This document shows positions 34,297 to 42,635 of a DNA stretch of 64,000 bases, one piece after another. Each line of letters begins with the position of its first letter. Position 1 is the stretch's first letter. Source of the DNA: Acidimicrobiales bacterium (lineage in GTDB: Bacteria > Actinomycetota > Acidimicrobiia > Acidimicrobiales > SZUA-35); contig JAWKIO010000005.1 of assembly GCA_041394265.1 (NCBI GenBank), forward strand, positions 4,526,001-4,590,000, given 5' to 3'. A model generated the notes under the pieces. That model was not told the DNA's origin. It saw only the letters and a list, made by a program, of their open reading frames with translations, and made no database searches. The translations under genes and the position numbers were made by a program.

Positions 34297-35745
34297 TCAA
34301 CGGCGGGTCGCTGCGTGGCGACCGGCCCGGCGGCCGAAATACGACCCGGGACCAAGGCTCATCCCGCTCGCGTACTCACCACCGTTCTGGGGGAAGTGCG
34401 CCGCGACGGCGCCAACCGCGTAGAGACCGGGGATCGCTTGGCCGTCGGCATCGAGCGCCCGCCCGTCGATGTCGGCCTGCAGACCACCGAGGGCGATGTA
34501 GCTGTACTCGGCGACACCGTAGGAGATGTCGAACGCAGCGAGCGGCGGCTGCAGGGGAGCGAGCCAGTCCCGGTACTTGTGGAACTGCTCGTCGGCACCG
34601 TTCGCCGAATCGGCATTGAATCGGTCGAGGGTGGCCTGCACCGATCCCGACGGAACCTCCAGCGCCGACTCGAGCGCCTCGACGGTCTCGAATACGTCGA
34701 CGAGGGGATGGCCCCGCTCGGGGTAGGCGAAGTGGGCCTCGTCGACGAGCAGCCACGCCTGCTGGTCGGGTTGCTCGGCGATGAAGTGGACGGCGCGACC
34801 GTGATAGGCGTCTTCGGCCACGAACCGTTCGCCGCGGTTGTTGATCATGATCCCGAAGATGAGCTGCTCGGGCGGATAGATCGACCCGGTGGCGATCACA
34901 CCGTCCATCCCTCTCGTGACCCCGCCTGCCCTTTCACCGAGGCGCAGCCCGGCGCCGTCGTTGGAGTCGATGCCGAGCGGCCGTCCGTGGCCAGCCACGA
35001 CGGGGAAGTTGGCGTGCGTCATTTCGTCGTTGAGGTTGAAGCTGCCGGTGGCCAGGATCACGCCCTGGCGGGCCTCGACGATTTCATCGGATGCCCCTGG
35101 CGTGGCCAGTCGCACGCCGCAGATGACACCGGCGTCATTGCGGACCAGTGCGGTCGCACCGGTGTCGTACACCGTGGGGATCGACTCGTGCTCGACCGCT
35201 GCGAGGAGCGCCTTCATGGTGTTGACGCCACCTCGGGCGCCGCCCTCGGCGCGGGTCTGATGTCCACGTGGCATGGGTGTGGCGGCGTCGCTGAACGGCC
35301 AGACCTTTTCGTTGCCGGTGGTGAGAAGTCCTTCGCCGGTGCGAACTGCAACCGCCTTGCCCGTGAAGGCTCGCCGCTCGAACGGCACGCCCTGGGCCTC
35401 GAGCCAGTCGAAGTGCTCGGCTGCGTCGTCGCAGAAGAGGCGGAGCGCGTCGTCGTCGGGCGTCGAGGTACTGGCCCGCATGAACGCATACATGTTGTCG
35501 GGGCTGTCGTCGTAGCCGAGATCGCGTTGGAGCGCCGTGCCGCCGCCGAGGTAGAAGATGCCTTCGGATTGGGCGCTCGCTCCGCCACCACCCGAGGCCC
35601 GTTCCACGATCAGCACCTCGGCCCCGGCTCGATGCGCTTCGAGTGCAGCGCTCGCGCCGGCAACACCGAAGCCGATGACCACGACGTCGACCGATCGGCT
35701 CCATGCTCCGTCGGCAGGTGGAGCGAGTGGTTCCGGAGCGGTCAT
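34297..35745 (-). CDS. FAD-dependent oxidoreductase, fumarate reductase/ketosteroid dehydrogenase-like
   Basis: A 482-residue flavoprotein. VVVIGFGVAGASAALEA (22-38) is the FAD dinucleotide loop with Gly25, Gly27, Gly30 and an acidic Glu48 at strand 2; GVILATGSFNLND, IMINNRGERFVAED and a C-terminal GEYASGMSLGPGSYFGRRAGRHA complete the FRD family. Members dehydrogenate ketosteroids or reduce fumarate-like acids. The gene is 54 bases upstream of the HsaA-like gene on the same strand. Together they could act on a steroid or terpenoid ring, but no steroid-specific motif can be confirmed. Confidence 0.75.
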   Translation of the reverse strand: MTAPEPLAPPADGAWSRSVDVVVIGFGVAGASAALEAHRAGAEVLIVERASGGGGASAQSEGIFYLGGGTALQRDLGYDDSPDNMYAFMRASTSTPDDDALRLFCDDAAEHFDWLEAQGVPFERRAFTGKAVAVRTGEGLLTTGNEKVWPFSDAATPMPRGHQTRAEGGARGGVNTMKALLAAVEHESIPTVYDTGATALVRNDAGVICGVRLATPGASDEIVEARQGVILATGSFNLNDEMTHANFPVVAGHGRPLGIDSNDGAGLRLGERAGGVTRGMDGVIATGSIYPPEQLIFGIMINNRGERFVAEDAYHGRAVHFIAEQPDQQAWLLVDEAHFAYPERGHPLVDVFETVEALESALEVPSGSVQATLDRFNADSANGADEQFHKYRDWLAPLQPPLAAFDISYGVAEYSYIALGGLQADIDGRALDADGQAIPGLYAVGAVAAHFPQNGGEYASGMSLGPGSYFGRRAGRHAATRR

Positions 35746-35874
35746 GATGCCGCCCGTGCGTCGGTGCGCTGCGCGAAATGAGACATCGTCGGGTGAGGGC
35801 GTGACACGGGTCCTCCGGCTGGTGGTCCAAACACGGCGACCATAGCTCGCACCGGCACTCGATCGAGGCTGGTG

Positions 35875-36657
35875 CTACTCCGACACCGAGAAGGCCGTGC
35901 CTCGGGCGGGCACCGTGCCGGTGAGGTGCTGGACCAGGAACTCGAGTCCGTGGTCGAGTTCCTCGAGCGGCACCGCCGGATGCAGTCCGGGATTGGCGTG
36001 GAGCCGCTTGTCGGTCGAGGCCAGCGTGTCGAACAGGGCGAGGTATTCGTCCCGGCTGAACAGCTCGTCCTCGAGTTGCATCAAGAACAGCACCGGCACC
36101 TCGATCTGCTCGGCTGCGGCAGTGATCAGCGGCCGGTAGTGGTCGGGTCCGGTGATCCCCATCAAGCCGAGGACGGCCACGGAGATGCGAGGTGCTGCGG
36201 CGACGAACGGCGCCCCGAAGAGGGTGCCCATCGAGAGTCCCCAGTAGCCGACTGGACCGTCAGCGAGGTCGGGGAGCTCCAATGCCGCATCGAGGGCGAG
36301 TTTCCAGTCGGCCACCATGTCCTGGGTGCTGCCCTCACGCTGCCACTCCGGCCAGAAGGCGTCGCGGCCGCCCGGTCCGACCTGGCGACGACCATGGACC
36401 GGCCCGTCGATCGACAACACGGCCATGCCGTGATCGAGCGTGAGGCGCTTCGCCAGCCACGGGATCGGCGCCTGATGCCGGTCGCCGGAGGCACCGTGGC
36501 CGCAACACACCAGCGGCGTGGCCGCGCCGGCGTCGGGCGGCAGCCAGAGCACGCCCGTCACCGGTCGTCCGTCCCGGTCGAGTGTGAACTCGAGCAGTCG
36601 CTCACCACCTGACCGTGTCTCTTCGTCGACCAGATGCTCCATCACCGAAGGCGTCAT
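35875..36657 (-). CDS. Alpha/beta hydrolase, dienelactone hydrolase-like
   Basis: 260 residues. The nucleophile is Ser142 in YWGLSMGT, with Asp in VLFLMQLEDELFSRDE and His in EELDHGLEF completing the triad. HGASGDRHQ forms the oxyanion region. The N-terminus RLLEFTLDRDGRPVTGVLWLPP is the first strand of the fold. Start ATG 36657; divergent from the alcohol dehydrogenase at 36736. Substrate is unknown; it could hydrolyse an ester or lactone product of neighbouring oxidations. Confidence 0.72.
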   Translation of the reverse strand: MTPSVMEHLVDEETRSGGERLLEFTLDRDGRPVTGVLWLPPDAGAATPLVCCGHGASGDRHQAPIPWLAKRLTLDHGMAVLSIDGPVHGRRQVGPGGRDAFWPEWQREGSTQDMVADWKLALDAALELPDLADGPVGYWGLSMGTLFGAPFVAAAPRISVAVLGLMGITGPDHYRPLITAAAEQIEVPVLFLMQLEDELFSRDEYLALFDTLASTDKRLHANPGLHPAVPLEELDHGLEFLVQHLTGTVPARGTAFSVSE

Positions 36658-36735
36658 GGCGACGGTCTACCACGATGAGGTGGCAGGTTGTCGTTCCGCT
36701 GGCGCGCCGCCGAACAACGTGTTGAGGTAGGCGGC

Positions 36736-37719
36736 ATGAGAGCGGCTCAGGTCACGGCCAGGAACGACATTCATTGCGTGGAGGCGCCGATGCCCGAACC
36801 GAGTGAGGGGCAGGTGCTCGTGAAGACCCATGCGGCCTCGATCTGCGGGTCCGACCTTCATGTGGTCTGTCACGGCGTCAACATGCCACCGGTTCCGTGC
36901 GCCCACGGCTATCCAGGCCACGAGGCGATCGGCGAGATCGTCGCTTCGTCGGGGAGTGACACGAGCGCCTTGCCCGTCGGCACCAATGTCCTGTGTTTCC
37001 CGCCGGCGCACATCGCCACGTGTTTCGGTGACTATCAGGCCCTGGGCTCGAAGTACGTGCTGCCGCTTCCCGAGTGCGACGTCACCGCGGCCGAACTTCT
37101 CATGGCGCAGCAGCTTGGCACCGTGATCTTCGCCGCCAAGCAGTGGGGCGTCGAGGTCGAGGGCCGCTCGGTGATGGTCATCGGGCAGGGGTCGGCCGGC
37201 CTGTTCTGGGCGTCGTGGCTGCGCCACTGCGGCGCGGCGTCCATCATCGCCTCCGACCCGGTGGCCGAACGGCGGGCGGCATCGGCACACTTCGGCGTCG
37301 ACACGGTGCTCGACCCCCGGAGCGACGACATCGAGGCAGCCTTGCGCGACCTCACCGGACCGGGACCCGATCTCGTGGTCGAGGCCGTCGGCACCAAGCA
37401 GACCCTCAACGACTCGGTGAACCTCGTGCGTCCCGACGGCAACCTGATGTGGTTCGGACTTCCCGACTCCGACCAGGCAGTACCGATCGAGTTTTCGAAG
37501 TTCTTCCGCAAGCGCCTGCGGGCCGCAAGCACCTACGGGGCGCAAGACGAGCCATCGGCGTCGTCATTCCAGACTGCGCTCGATCTCATCTCCTCGGGAG
37601 CGATCGACGTGAAGCCACTGCTGTCGCAGACGTTCTCCATCGAGGACATCGATCAGGCGATCGTCGCAGCCAACCAGCCGTTCGAGTCCGGCGCGCTCAA
37701 GGTGAGCGTCACCTTCTGA
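36736..37719 (+). CDS. Medium-chain alcohol dehydrogenase lacking the structural zinc loop
   Basis: A 327-residue medium-chain dehydrogenase. Catalytic zinc ligands are Cys37 (SICGSD) and His62-Glu63 (GHEAIGEIVA); the Rossmann loop is VIGQGSAGLFWASWL. The usual four-cysteine structural-zinc loop around residue 95-110 is absent: the region reads LCFPPAHIATCFGDYQ, with only scattered cysteines. Such forms occur among threonine dehydrogenase-like and sorbitol-type proteins. GAGGTAGG precedes ATG 36736 and in-frame upstream reading adds 16 non-conserved residues. It is divergent from the hydrolase. Confidence 0.75.
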   Translation: MRAAQVTARNDIHCVEAPMPEPSEGQVLVKTHAASICGSDLHVVCHGVNMPPVPCAHGYPGHEAIGEIVASSGSDTSALPVGTNVLCFPPAHIATCFGDYQALGSKYVLPLPECDVTAAELLMAQQLGTVIFAAKQWGVEVEGRSVMVIGQGSAGLFWASWLRHCGAASIIASDPVAERRAASAHFGVDTVLDPRSDDIEAALRDLTGPGPDLVVEAVGTKQTLNDSVNLVRPDGNLMWFGLPDSDQAVPIEFSKFFRKRLRAASTYGAQDEPSASSFQTALDLISSGAIDVKPLLSQTFSIEDIDQAIVAANQPFESGALKVSVTF

Positions 37720-37752
37720 TTCCCCGTCACCGCGGCGGCCGGGGTGTGCGGC

Positions 37753-37780
37753 TTGACACGGCGAGACCGTGTCGTAGGGT
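37753..37780 (+). promoter_or_regulatory. Consensus promoter of the PhyH gene, leaderless
   Basis: TTGACA (37753-37758), 16 bases, TAGGGT (37775-37780), then TCGCGC and the ATG at 37787. The -35 is a perfect match to the housekeeping sigma consensus, and transcription would start at the start codon. No ribosome site separates them. Confidence 0.65.
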
Positions 37781-37786
37781 TCGCGC

Positions 37787-38929
37787 ATGGGGACGCTGAG
37801 CTACGGGCCGGATGCGGCCGCGATGAACGAATATCTTGCCGAGGGGGAACGCAAGGCGTTCGCGTTGGGCAATCGAGGGCCGATCCGGTTCGACGACGAG
37901 GGACACCTTCACCCCGACATCCTCGATGCCTACTGGCGTTGCGGGTTCTTCGTCTTCGAGGGAGTGCTCGGCCCAGAGGAGCTCGACGACATCGAGCGAG
38001 ACGTGATCGACGTCCTCGACCGGGTACCGGTGAGCCGGGGGAGCGAGGTCGACGCGCACGGGCGGCCGGCGCTCAACGCCGGGCTGCGGGGGCCGAGCGT
38101 TTTCTTCGCCAAGCCACTGTCCGACCCCAACGGTGGCACGGCCGCTGCGAACGGGCGGCACCCGGTGAAGATGCACGAGCCGACGCCGGCCGATGACGCT
38201 CCCGACGAAGTCGTCTATGTGATGCTCGGGAGTCTGCAGCACTCCGACGCTTGCCTCCGGGTCTACGGTCACCCCGACCTGCTGGCGGTGGCGGCCGCCG
38301 TGAACGGCGATGATTTCGCACCCTTCAACGAGGCGCTGTTCTTCAAGGCGCCCGGACTCGGTGCATCGGTCGCCTGGCATCGTGATGGGGTCACGCACTG
38401 GGATCGAGACGACTGGGACCAAGGGAGCCACGGATTCAACTTCATGGCGCAGCTCTACGGATGCACGCCGGCCAACGGGGTGTGGGTCGTTCCCGGATCG
38501 CACAAGGAACGTCACGCCGACATCGCAGGCATGGTGGCTGCCGCCGGGTCGGAACGCATTGCCGACGCCGTGCCCATCGTGTGCGCGCCTGGCGACGTGG
38601 CCATCACCAACCGCCAAGCGGTGCACGGCTCGTTCGCCAACACGAGCGAGGACTGGCGGGTCACCGTCAACTTCGGGTTCCACCGGCGGGCCTCGGTGCT
38701 CGACGTCGAGGCCGGAGGCGTCCACAACGCCCGAGCCGTCTACGACGCCGAACGCATCCGGCGTCGTGCCCGCCTCATCGGGTACGGGATCGACGCTCGC
38801 CGTCAACGGTTCCCGTCCGAGACCCCCTACGCCTACCGTCCCCATGTCGAGGAGGGCTTGGAGTACACCTGGGACGACGCTGCTCGTGCCGACATCCGCG
38901 ACTACAACCTCGACGACCTCAGTATCTGA
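37787..38929 (+). CDS. Phytanoyl-CoA dioxygenase (PhyH) family oxygenase
   Basis: A 380-residue Fe(II)/2-oxoglutarate oxygenase. His198-x-Asp200 in VAWHRDGVTHWD and His280 in QAVHGSFANTS are the iron ligands, and the Arg in DWRVTVNFGFHRR binds 2-oxoglutarate. N-terminal HPDILDAYWRCGFFVFEGVL is the common PhyH opening. Actinobacterial members hydroxylate lipids, sterols or secondary metabolites. The transcript probably begins at the start codon (promoter at 37753). It is followed 91 bases later by the F420/FMN protein on the same strand. Confidence 0.82.
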   Translation: MGTLSYGPDAAAMNEYLAEGERKAFALGNRGPIRFDDEGHLHPDILDAYWRCGFFVFEGVLGPEELDDIERDVIDVLDRVPVSRGSEVDAHGRPALNAGLRGPSVFFAKPLSDPNGGTAAANGRHPVKMHEPTPADDAPDEVVYVMLGSLQHSDACLRVYGHPDLLAVAAAVNGDDFAPFNEALFFKAPGLGASVAWHRDGVTHWDRDDWDQGSHGFNFMAQLYGCTPANGVWVVPGSHKERHADIAGMVAAAGSERIADAVPIVCAPGDVAITNRQAVHGSFANTSEDWRVTVNFGFHRRASVLDVEAGGVHNARAVYDAERIRRRARLIGYGIDARRQRFPSETPYAYRPHVEEGLEYTWDDAARADIRDYNLDDLSI

Positions 38930-39020
38930 GGTTTGCTCCCCGACTGGGAATGAAGGCTCGTCGGGCATCGTTGGGACCCGCAAGCGGATCACACCGATCC
39001 GCTTCTTCCAGGAGGCTCCC

Positions 39021-39404
39021 ATGATTCCCGACCAGGTCGCCGACATCCTCGACTCGAATGGCTTCGCCCACGTGGCAACGGTGGGTCCCGATGGCGAACC
39101 ACAGAACAACCCGGTGTGGTTCGCCTGGGACGGCGAGACGATCGCGATCAGCCAGACGCCCACGAAGCAGAAGTTCAAGAACATCCAGCGGGAGCCGCGG
39201 GTGTCGCTGTCGATTCTCGATCCGGAGAACCCGTACCGATACCTCGAGGTTCGCGGCGAGGTCGCATCGATCGAGCCCGACGCGGATTACGCCTTCATCC
39301 ACTCGCTGTCGAACCGCTACATGGGCCAGGACTACCCCTGGTTGCAGCCCGGCGAGGAACGCGTCGTCGTCAGGATCCGTCCGGTCCACACGACCACGAT
39401 GTGA
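39021..39404 (+). CDS. PPOX-class flavin/F420-dependent oxidoreductase
   Basis: 127 residues, split beta-barrel of the pyridoxamine phosphate oxidase-like class. FAHVATVGPDGEPQNNPVWFAWDGETI and KQKFKNIQREPRVSLSILDP match the actinobacterial Rv1155-like group, which bind F420. The catalytic type (F420 or FMN) cannot be settled from sequence. AGGAGG lies six bases before ATG 39021, choosing that start over upstream readings. Confidence 0.8.
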   Translation: MIPDQVADILDSNGFAHVATVGPDGEPQNNPVWFAWDGETIAISQTPTKQKFKNIQREPRVSLSILDPENPYRYLEVRGEVASIEPDADYAFIHSLSNRYMGQDYPWLQPGEERVVVRIRPVHTTTM

Positions 39405-39463
39405 TCTGCCCGGCGATCATCGGGTCAGCTGCGCTCGCGGCGGCGGGCGCAGCCTGAACCGGA

Positions 39464-39934
39464 TCACGACACCTTGATCTTGAGCGGTTTCTCCGCCTCG
39501 GACTTCGGCACGGTCACGACGAGTTCGCCGTTGTCGAGCTTGGCCTCGATGGCCGTGAGGTCGATCTCGCCCGGGAGCGTGACCTCGTAGCGGAACGTGC
39601 CGGTCACGCGGCGCTTCTGGCGCACGACGCCCTCCCGTTCCTTCTGCTTGCGTTCACCGCGAATGACCACGGTCCGCCCGTGGGTCTCCACGTCGATGTC
39701 GTCTTTGTCGACGCCGGGCAGCTCCAGGTCGATCGACCATGCCTTGTCCGTTTCTTCGATGTCGGCGGCCGGTGTGAAGTCGACGCCGTCTGGCGTTCCC
39801 CAGAGACTGGCCCAAGGGAGGCGTTGCCCGGGGCCGCGGCCCAGCCAGGCCTCCAGTTCGGCAAACGGATCCCAGCGACTCGGCGCAGTGGGCGTCGGGG
39901 GGCGACTGGTCGGTGTTGGTTCGATGTCGGTCAT
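39464..39934 (-). CDS. hsp20: Small heat shock protein, Hsp20 family
   Basis: 156 residues. The alpha-crystallin domain runs from about 55 to 148, with SIDLELPGVDKDDIDVETHGRTVVIRGER and GTFRYEVTLPGEIDLTAIEAKLDNGELVVTVPK. A Pro/Thr-rich N-terminus is followed by SLWG-type hydrophobics. The tail PLKIKVS holds an IXV equivalent of the IXI motif, which mediates oligomer assembly. GGAGGA is six bases before ATG 39934. It is convergent with the upstream PPOX gene. Acts as an ATP-independent holdase. Confidence 0.93.
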   Translation of the reverse strand: MTDIEPTPTSRPPTPTAPSRWDPFAELEAWLGRGPGQRLPWASLWGTPDGVDFTPAADIEETDKAWSIDLELPGVDKDDIDVETHGRTVVIRGERKQKEREGVVRQKRRVTGTFRYEVTLPGEIDLTAIEAKLDNGELVVTVPKSEAEKPLKIKVS

Positions 39935-40015
39935 GTCAGTTCCTCCTGTGCAGCGCGCTTGGTCCGCGCGTCCGCGAGCGTGCGCCGGGGACGTCAAGCG
40001 CGCATCAGCCGAACC

Positions 40016-40684
40016 TCAATCCGTCATCAACCGCCGAGAGGTCGCTCCGCGCTCCTCGAGCGTTCGACTCGCCCGCACATACAGCGCGATCGCTGCACTC
40101 ACGACGGCCGCCCAAAGGCACCACAGCGAGACGAACGCCGTCTGATCGATCCACACGAGCGCCAGGCCGGCGACGACGTTGACAGCCCCGGGCCAGACCA
40201 ACCGCTGATCGGTGGAGCGAAGCAGGGGCCCGCAGGTCGCGATGGCGTACAACGCGATGAGCGGGTCACGTTGCCAGACGTGCACGACGTAGTGGATGTG
40301 GTGCGCCTCGATCGCCGAGGTGGCGGGGCCATCGAGCAAGGCAAGCCCCATGGTGGCGGCGACAACGAGCCCCGTGCCGGTGAACGCAACTATCTCCCAG
40401 CGCGCCGGTTGGCCAGCAAGTGAGGTGGCCACCGGGATGAACACCGGAAGGAACACGAGTGCCACCGTGAGGTAGATCGATGTCGCGGTGGTGGCGACGT
40501 CAGCAGGCAGCCGACCGTCGAGGCCGAGCCAGACGAACACCTCGGTCAGCTGATGTAGCCCGAAGACAACGGGAAGCGTGGCGAGCGGCGTGAGGTGGCG
40601 CCGATCGTTGTGGTGCACTGCGTCGATCCCGATGGCCGTGACCACGACACCAATCGCAAGGTCGGCTTCGGCGGAGAAACACAC
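40016..40684 (-). CDS. Seven-helix membrane protein, DUF6629-like
   Basis: 222 residues with roughly seven hydrophobic helices. The start MCFSAEADLAIGVVVTAIGIDA matches a small membrane family in which MCxSAxADL is conserved; I link it to DUF6629 from memory, with moderate confidence. Function is unknown. His-rich spots such as LHQLTEV and EAHHIHYVVH lie in or near helices. It is 12 bases after the HhH protein gene at 41548-40697, so they are cotranscribed. Confidence 0.6.
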   Translation of the reverse strand: MCFSAEADLAIGVVVTAIGIDAVHHNDRRHLTPLATLPVVFGLHQLTEVFVWLGLDGRLPADVATTATSIYLTVALVFLPVFIPVATSLAGQPARWEIVAFTGTGLVVAATMGLALLDGPATSAIEAHHIHYVVHVWQRDPLIALYAIATCGPLLRSTDQRLVWPGAVNVVAGLALVWIDQTAFVSLWCLWAAVVSAAIALYVRASRTLEERGATSRRLMTD

Positions 40685-40696
40685 GGCGTTCGCCCC

Positions 40697-41548
40697 TCAA
40701 CGCCCTCGCACGACCCGTTGCCCGGCCCGAGGGCCCTGGGTCTCGGTCACCACCGTCCACGTGCGATGGTTCGGCGACTCGCCATAGATGACGACCCAGT
40801 CATTCGTGCGGCCGAGCTGATGCGCCCGGGCGGTGTTCGAGAACATCACCGAATAGTGGCGGTCAGCTCGGGAGGTGTGAAGGACAGGGAGCCACGCTTC
40901 GCGGTCGGGATTGAAGCGGCGGGGCGTGATCAGCGGGAGCCGTCCCTCCGCGGCCAGGTGCCGATACTCGGCGTCGAGTCCGAGCAACTCCTCGGTCGTC
41001 GGGTCACCCTCACCGATCTCGGCCCGCGACCGGGATGCGGTTCGGTAGCGGAGGCGGGTGGCGAGTGATTCGCGGATCGAGCGGATCCGCTGCGGGCCGA
41101 AGCCCGGCACCGTCTCGAGGCGGCCATCGTTCGCCGCCCGCTCGAGCTCCTCGATGTTGTCGATGCCGAGCTCGTCGTGCAGCCGGTGCGCAAGCACGGT
41201 GCCGATGCCGCCGATCGTTGCGAAGGCCGCCACCGGATCGACGGATCCTTCGAGCCGCTCGAGCCAATGCCAGCGGCCAGTGTCGACCACGTCGGCGATG
41301 GCAAGGCCGAGCACGAGACCGATGGCCGGTAGCGTCATCAACGCCGGGAGACCGCCTCGGCGGTAGATGGCCGACGCCGGTTCATCGAGGCGGGCCATGG
41401 CATCGGCGCCTGCCCGGTAGGCCCGGACCCGGAACGGGTCGGCGTCCTGTTCCTCGAGCAGGTCACCTGCTCGCCGGAAGAGATGTTCCATCGTCTGGTT
41501 GAGGTCGGCGTCCGCAACATGGGCGGACACCGACTCGGTCTCGGCCAT
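40697..41548 (-). CDS. Helix-hairpin-helix protein related to the PolX N-terminal domain
   Basis: 283 residues. The N-terminal region, from NQTMEHLFRRAGDLLEEQDADPFRVRAYRAGA, is the 8-kDa-like helical domain of bacterial family X DNA polymerases, and two HhH motifs follow (IGGIGTVLAHRLHDEL and VPGFGPQRIRSIRESL). No polymerase palm with catalytic Asp residues follows. The C-terminal 90 residues have strand-rich sequence (SVMFSNTARAHQLGRTNDWVVIY). It probably binds DNA or a nucleotide rather than copying DNA. Operon with DUF6629-like. Confidence 0.65.
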   Translation of the reverse strand: MAETESVSAHVADADLNQTMEHLFRRAGDLLEEQDADPFRVRAYRAGADAMARLDEPASAIYRRGGLPALMTLPAIGLVLGLAIADVVDTGRWHWLERLEGSVDPVAAFATIGGIGTVLAHRLHDELGIDNIEELERAANDGRLETVPGFGPQRIRSIRESLATRLRYRTASRSRAEIGEGDPTTEELLGLDAEYRHLAAEGRLPLITPRRFNPDREAWLPVLHTSRADRHYSVMFSNTARAHQLGRTNDWVVIYGESPNHRTWTVVTETQGPRAGQRVVRGR

Positions 41549-41623
41549 GTGTTCATCGTCGGCCTGACTGCTCGAGCCGACCAGTGGCCTTCGTCATTCA
41601 GCTCGACGTGCGGAGCGCACCGG

Positions 41624-42529
41624 TCACCAGGTCGCTTCGAACCATGGAGGTTTGATTGCCAGCATGGAGCAGGGGGCCTCGGCCAGCACGCGGTCGGCAG
41701 TGTTCCCGATGACCAGACCGGGGAGTCCTCGACGAGCGATCGTCCCGAGCACGACCAAGTCGATCCCGTGATCGTCGATGAACCGGGTGATCACCTCATC
41801 GGGCCGTCCCCGCAAGAGGTGGACGACCCACGGGGCGTCGGCGTGTGGCGATGCCGCAATCAGTGATTCCAGGCGAGCCAGGTGCTCGTCGTGCTCGTCG
41901 CCCAACATGGCGTCGATCGTCGACCCGCTCGGATGGATGAACGCCGAATGCCGCAGCTGGGCCTCGGCGTAGAACTCCCAGGCGTGGACGACGTGGAGCT
42001 CGCCGCCGACGAGTCGATGGAGATCGACCGCCTGGTCGAGGATGGCCATGTTGAGATCGAACTCGTCGGGATCCGCGTCGACGGCGGCGACGACACCATG
42101 TCCGCTATCGTGCGGCGGCTTCATTACCCACACGGGTGTCGGGCAGAGATGGAGGAGGCGCCTGATCGCCGGGTCCTGGATACGTCCGGCGTCGGCCGTC
42201 ACGGCGAGGAGGTCGGCGTGTCCTCGCCGAAGGTGTTCGAGGATCGTGGTGGTCGGATCGCCGACCGCCACGATCCCTTCACGGTCGACGACCACTGGGT
42301 CGCGACACCACTGCTGCAGCTCCGATTCGAGGTCATCGACGGCGGTCTCGACGGCGGAGCGGACGTCCTCTGCGGACTGCAGCATCAGCTGGAGCCTGGA
42401 CGGTTCTGGCACGACTCCCAGCAAGGTGAGCCGAGCGTGGTGCTGCGCGGCGAAGCCCGTCACTCGCTCGATCGCCGCGGCATTGCCCGAGCGGGCCAGG
42501 GGACTGAAGAGCACGTTGACGATCACCAT
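41624..42529 (-). CDS. Tandem universal stress protein
   Basis: 301 residues: two USP domains. The second ends VLGTIARRGLPGLVIGNTADRVL, containing the ATP-binding G-2x-G-9x-G(S/T) motif, while the first lacks a complete one. The ATG at 42529 opens MVIVNVLFSPLARSG, the usual first strand; a 10-residue upstream extension is rejected. Likely an ATP-binding stress-response protein, induced in growth arrest, by family knowledge. No dosR-like operator seen. Confidence 0.82.
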   Translation of the reverse strand: MVIVNVLFSPLARSGNAAAIERVTGFAAQHHARLTLLGVVPEPSRLQLMLQSAEDVRSAVETAVDDLESELQQWCRDPVVVDREGIVAVGDPTTTILEHLRRGHADLLAVTADAGRIQDPAIRRLLHLCPTPVWVMKPPHDSGHGVVAAVDADPDEFDLNMAILDQAVDLHRLVGGELHVVHAWEFYAEAQLRHSAFIHPSGSTIDAMLGDEHDEHLARLESLIAASPHADAPWVVHLLRGRPDEVITRFIDDHGIDLVVLGTIARRGLPGLVIGNTADRVLAEAPCSMLAIKPPWFEATW

Positions 42530-42635
42530 CAACGCGATCCAACACCGATCGGTGTGCAACGTTCAGAGCACAACGACCCGATCGTTCGCCGATTCGCTGC
42601 TCGCTGTTCGTTCCGATCTGGTGAGGCGGGCCTGG

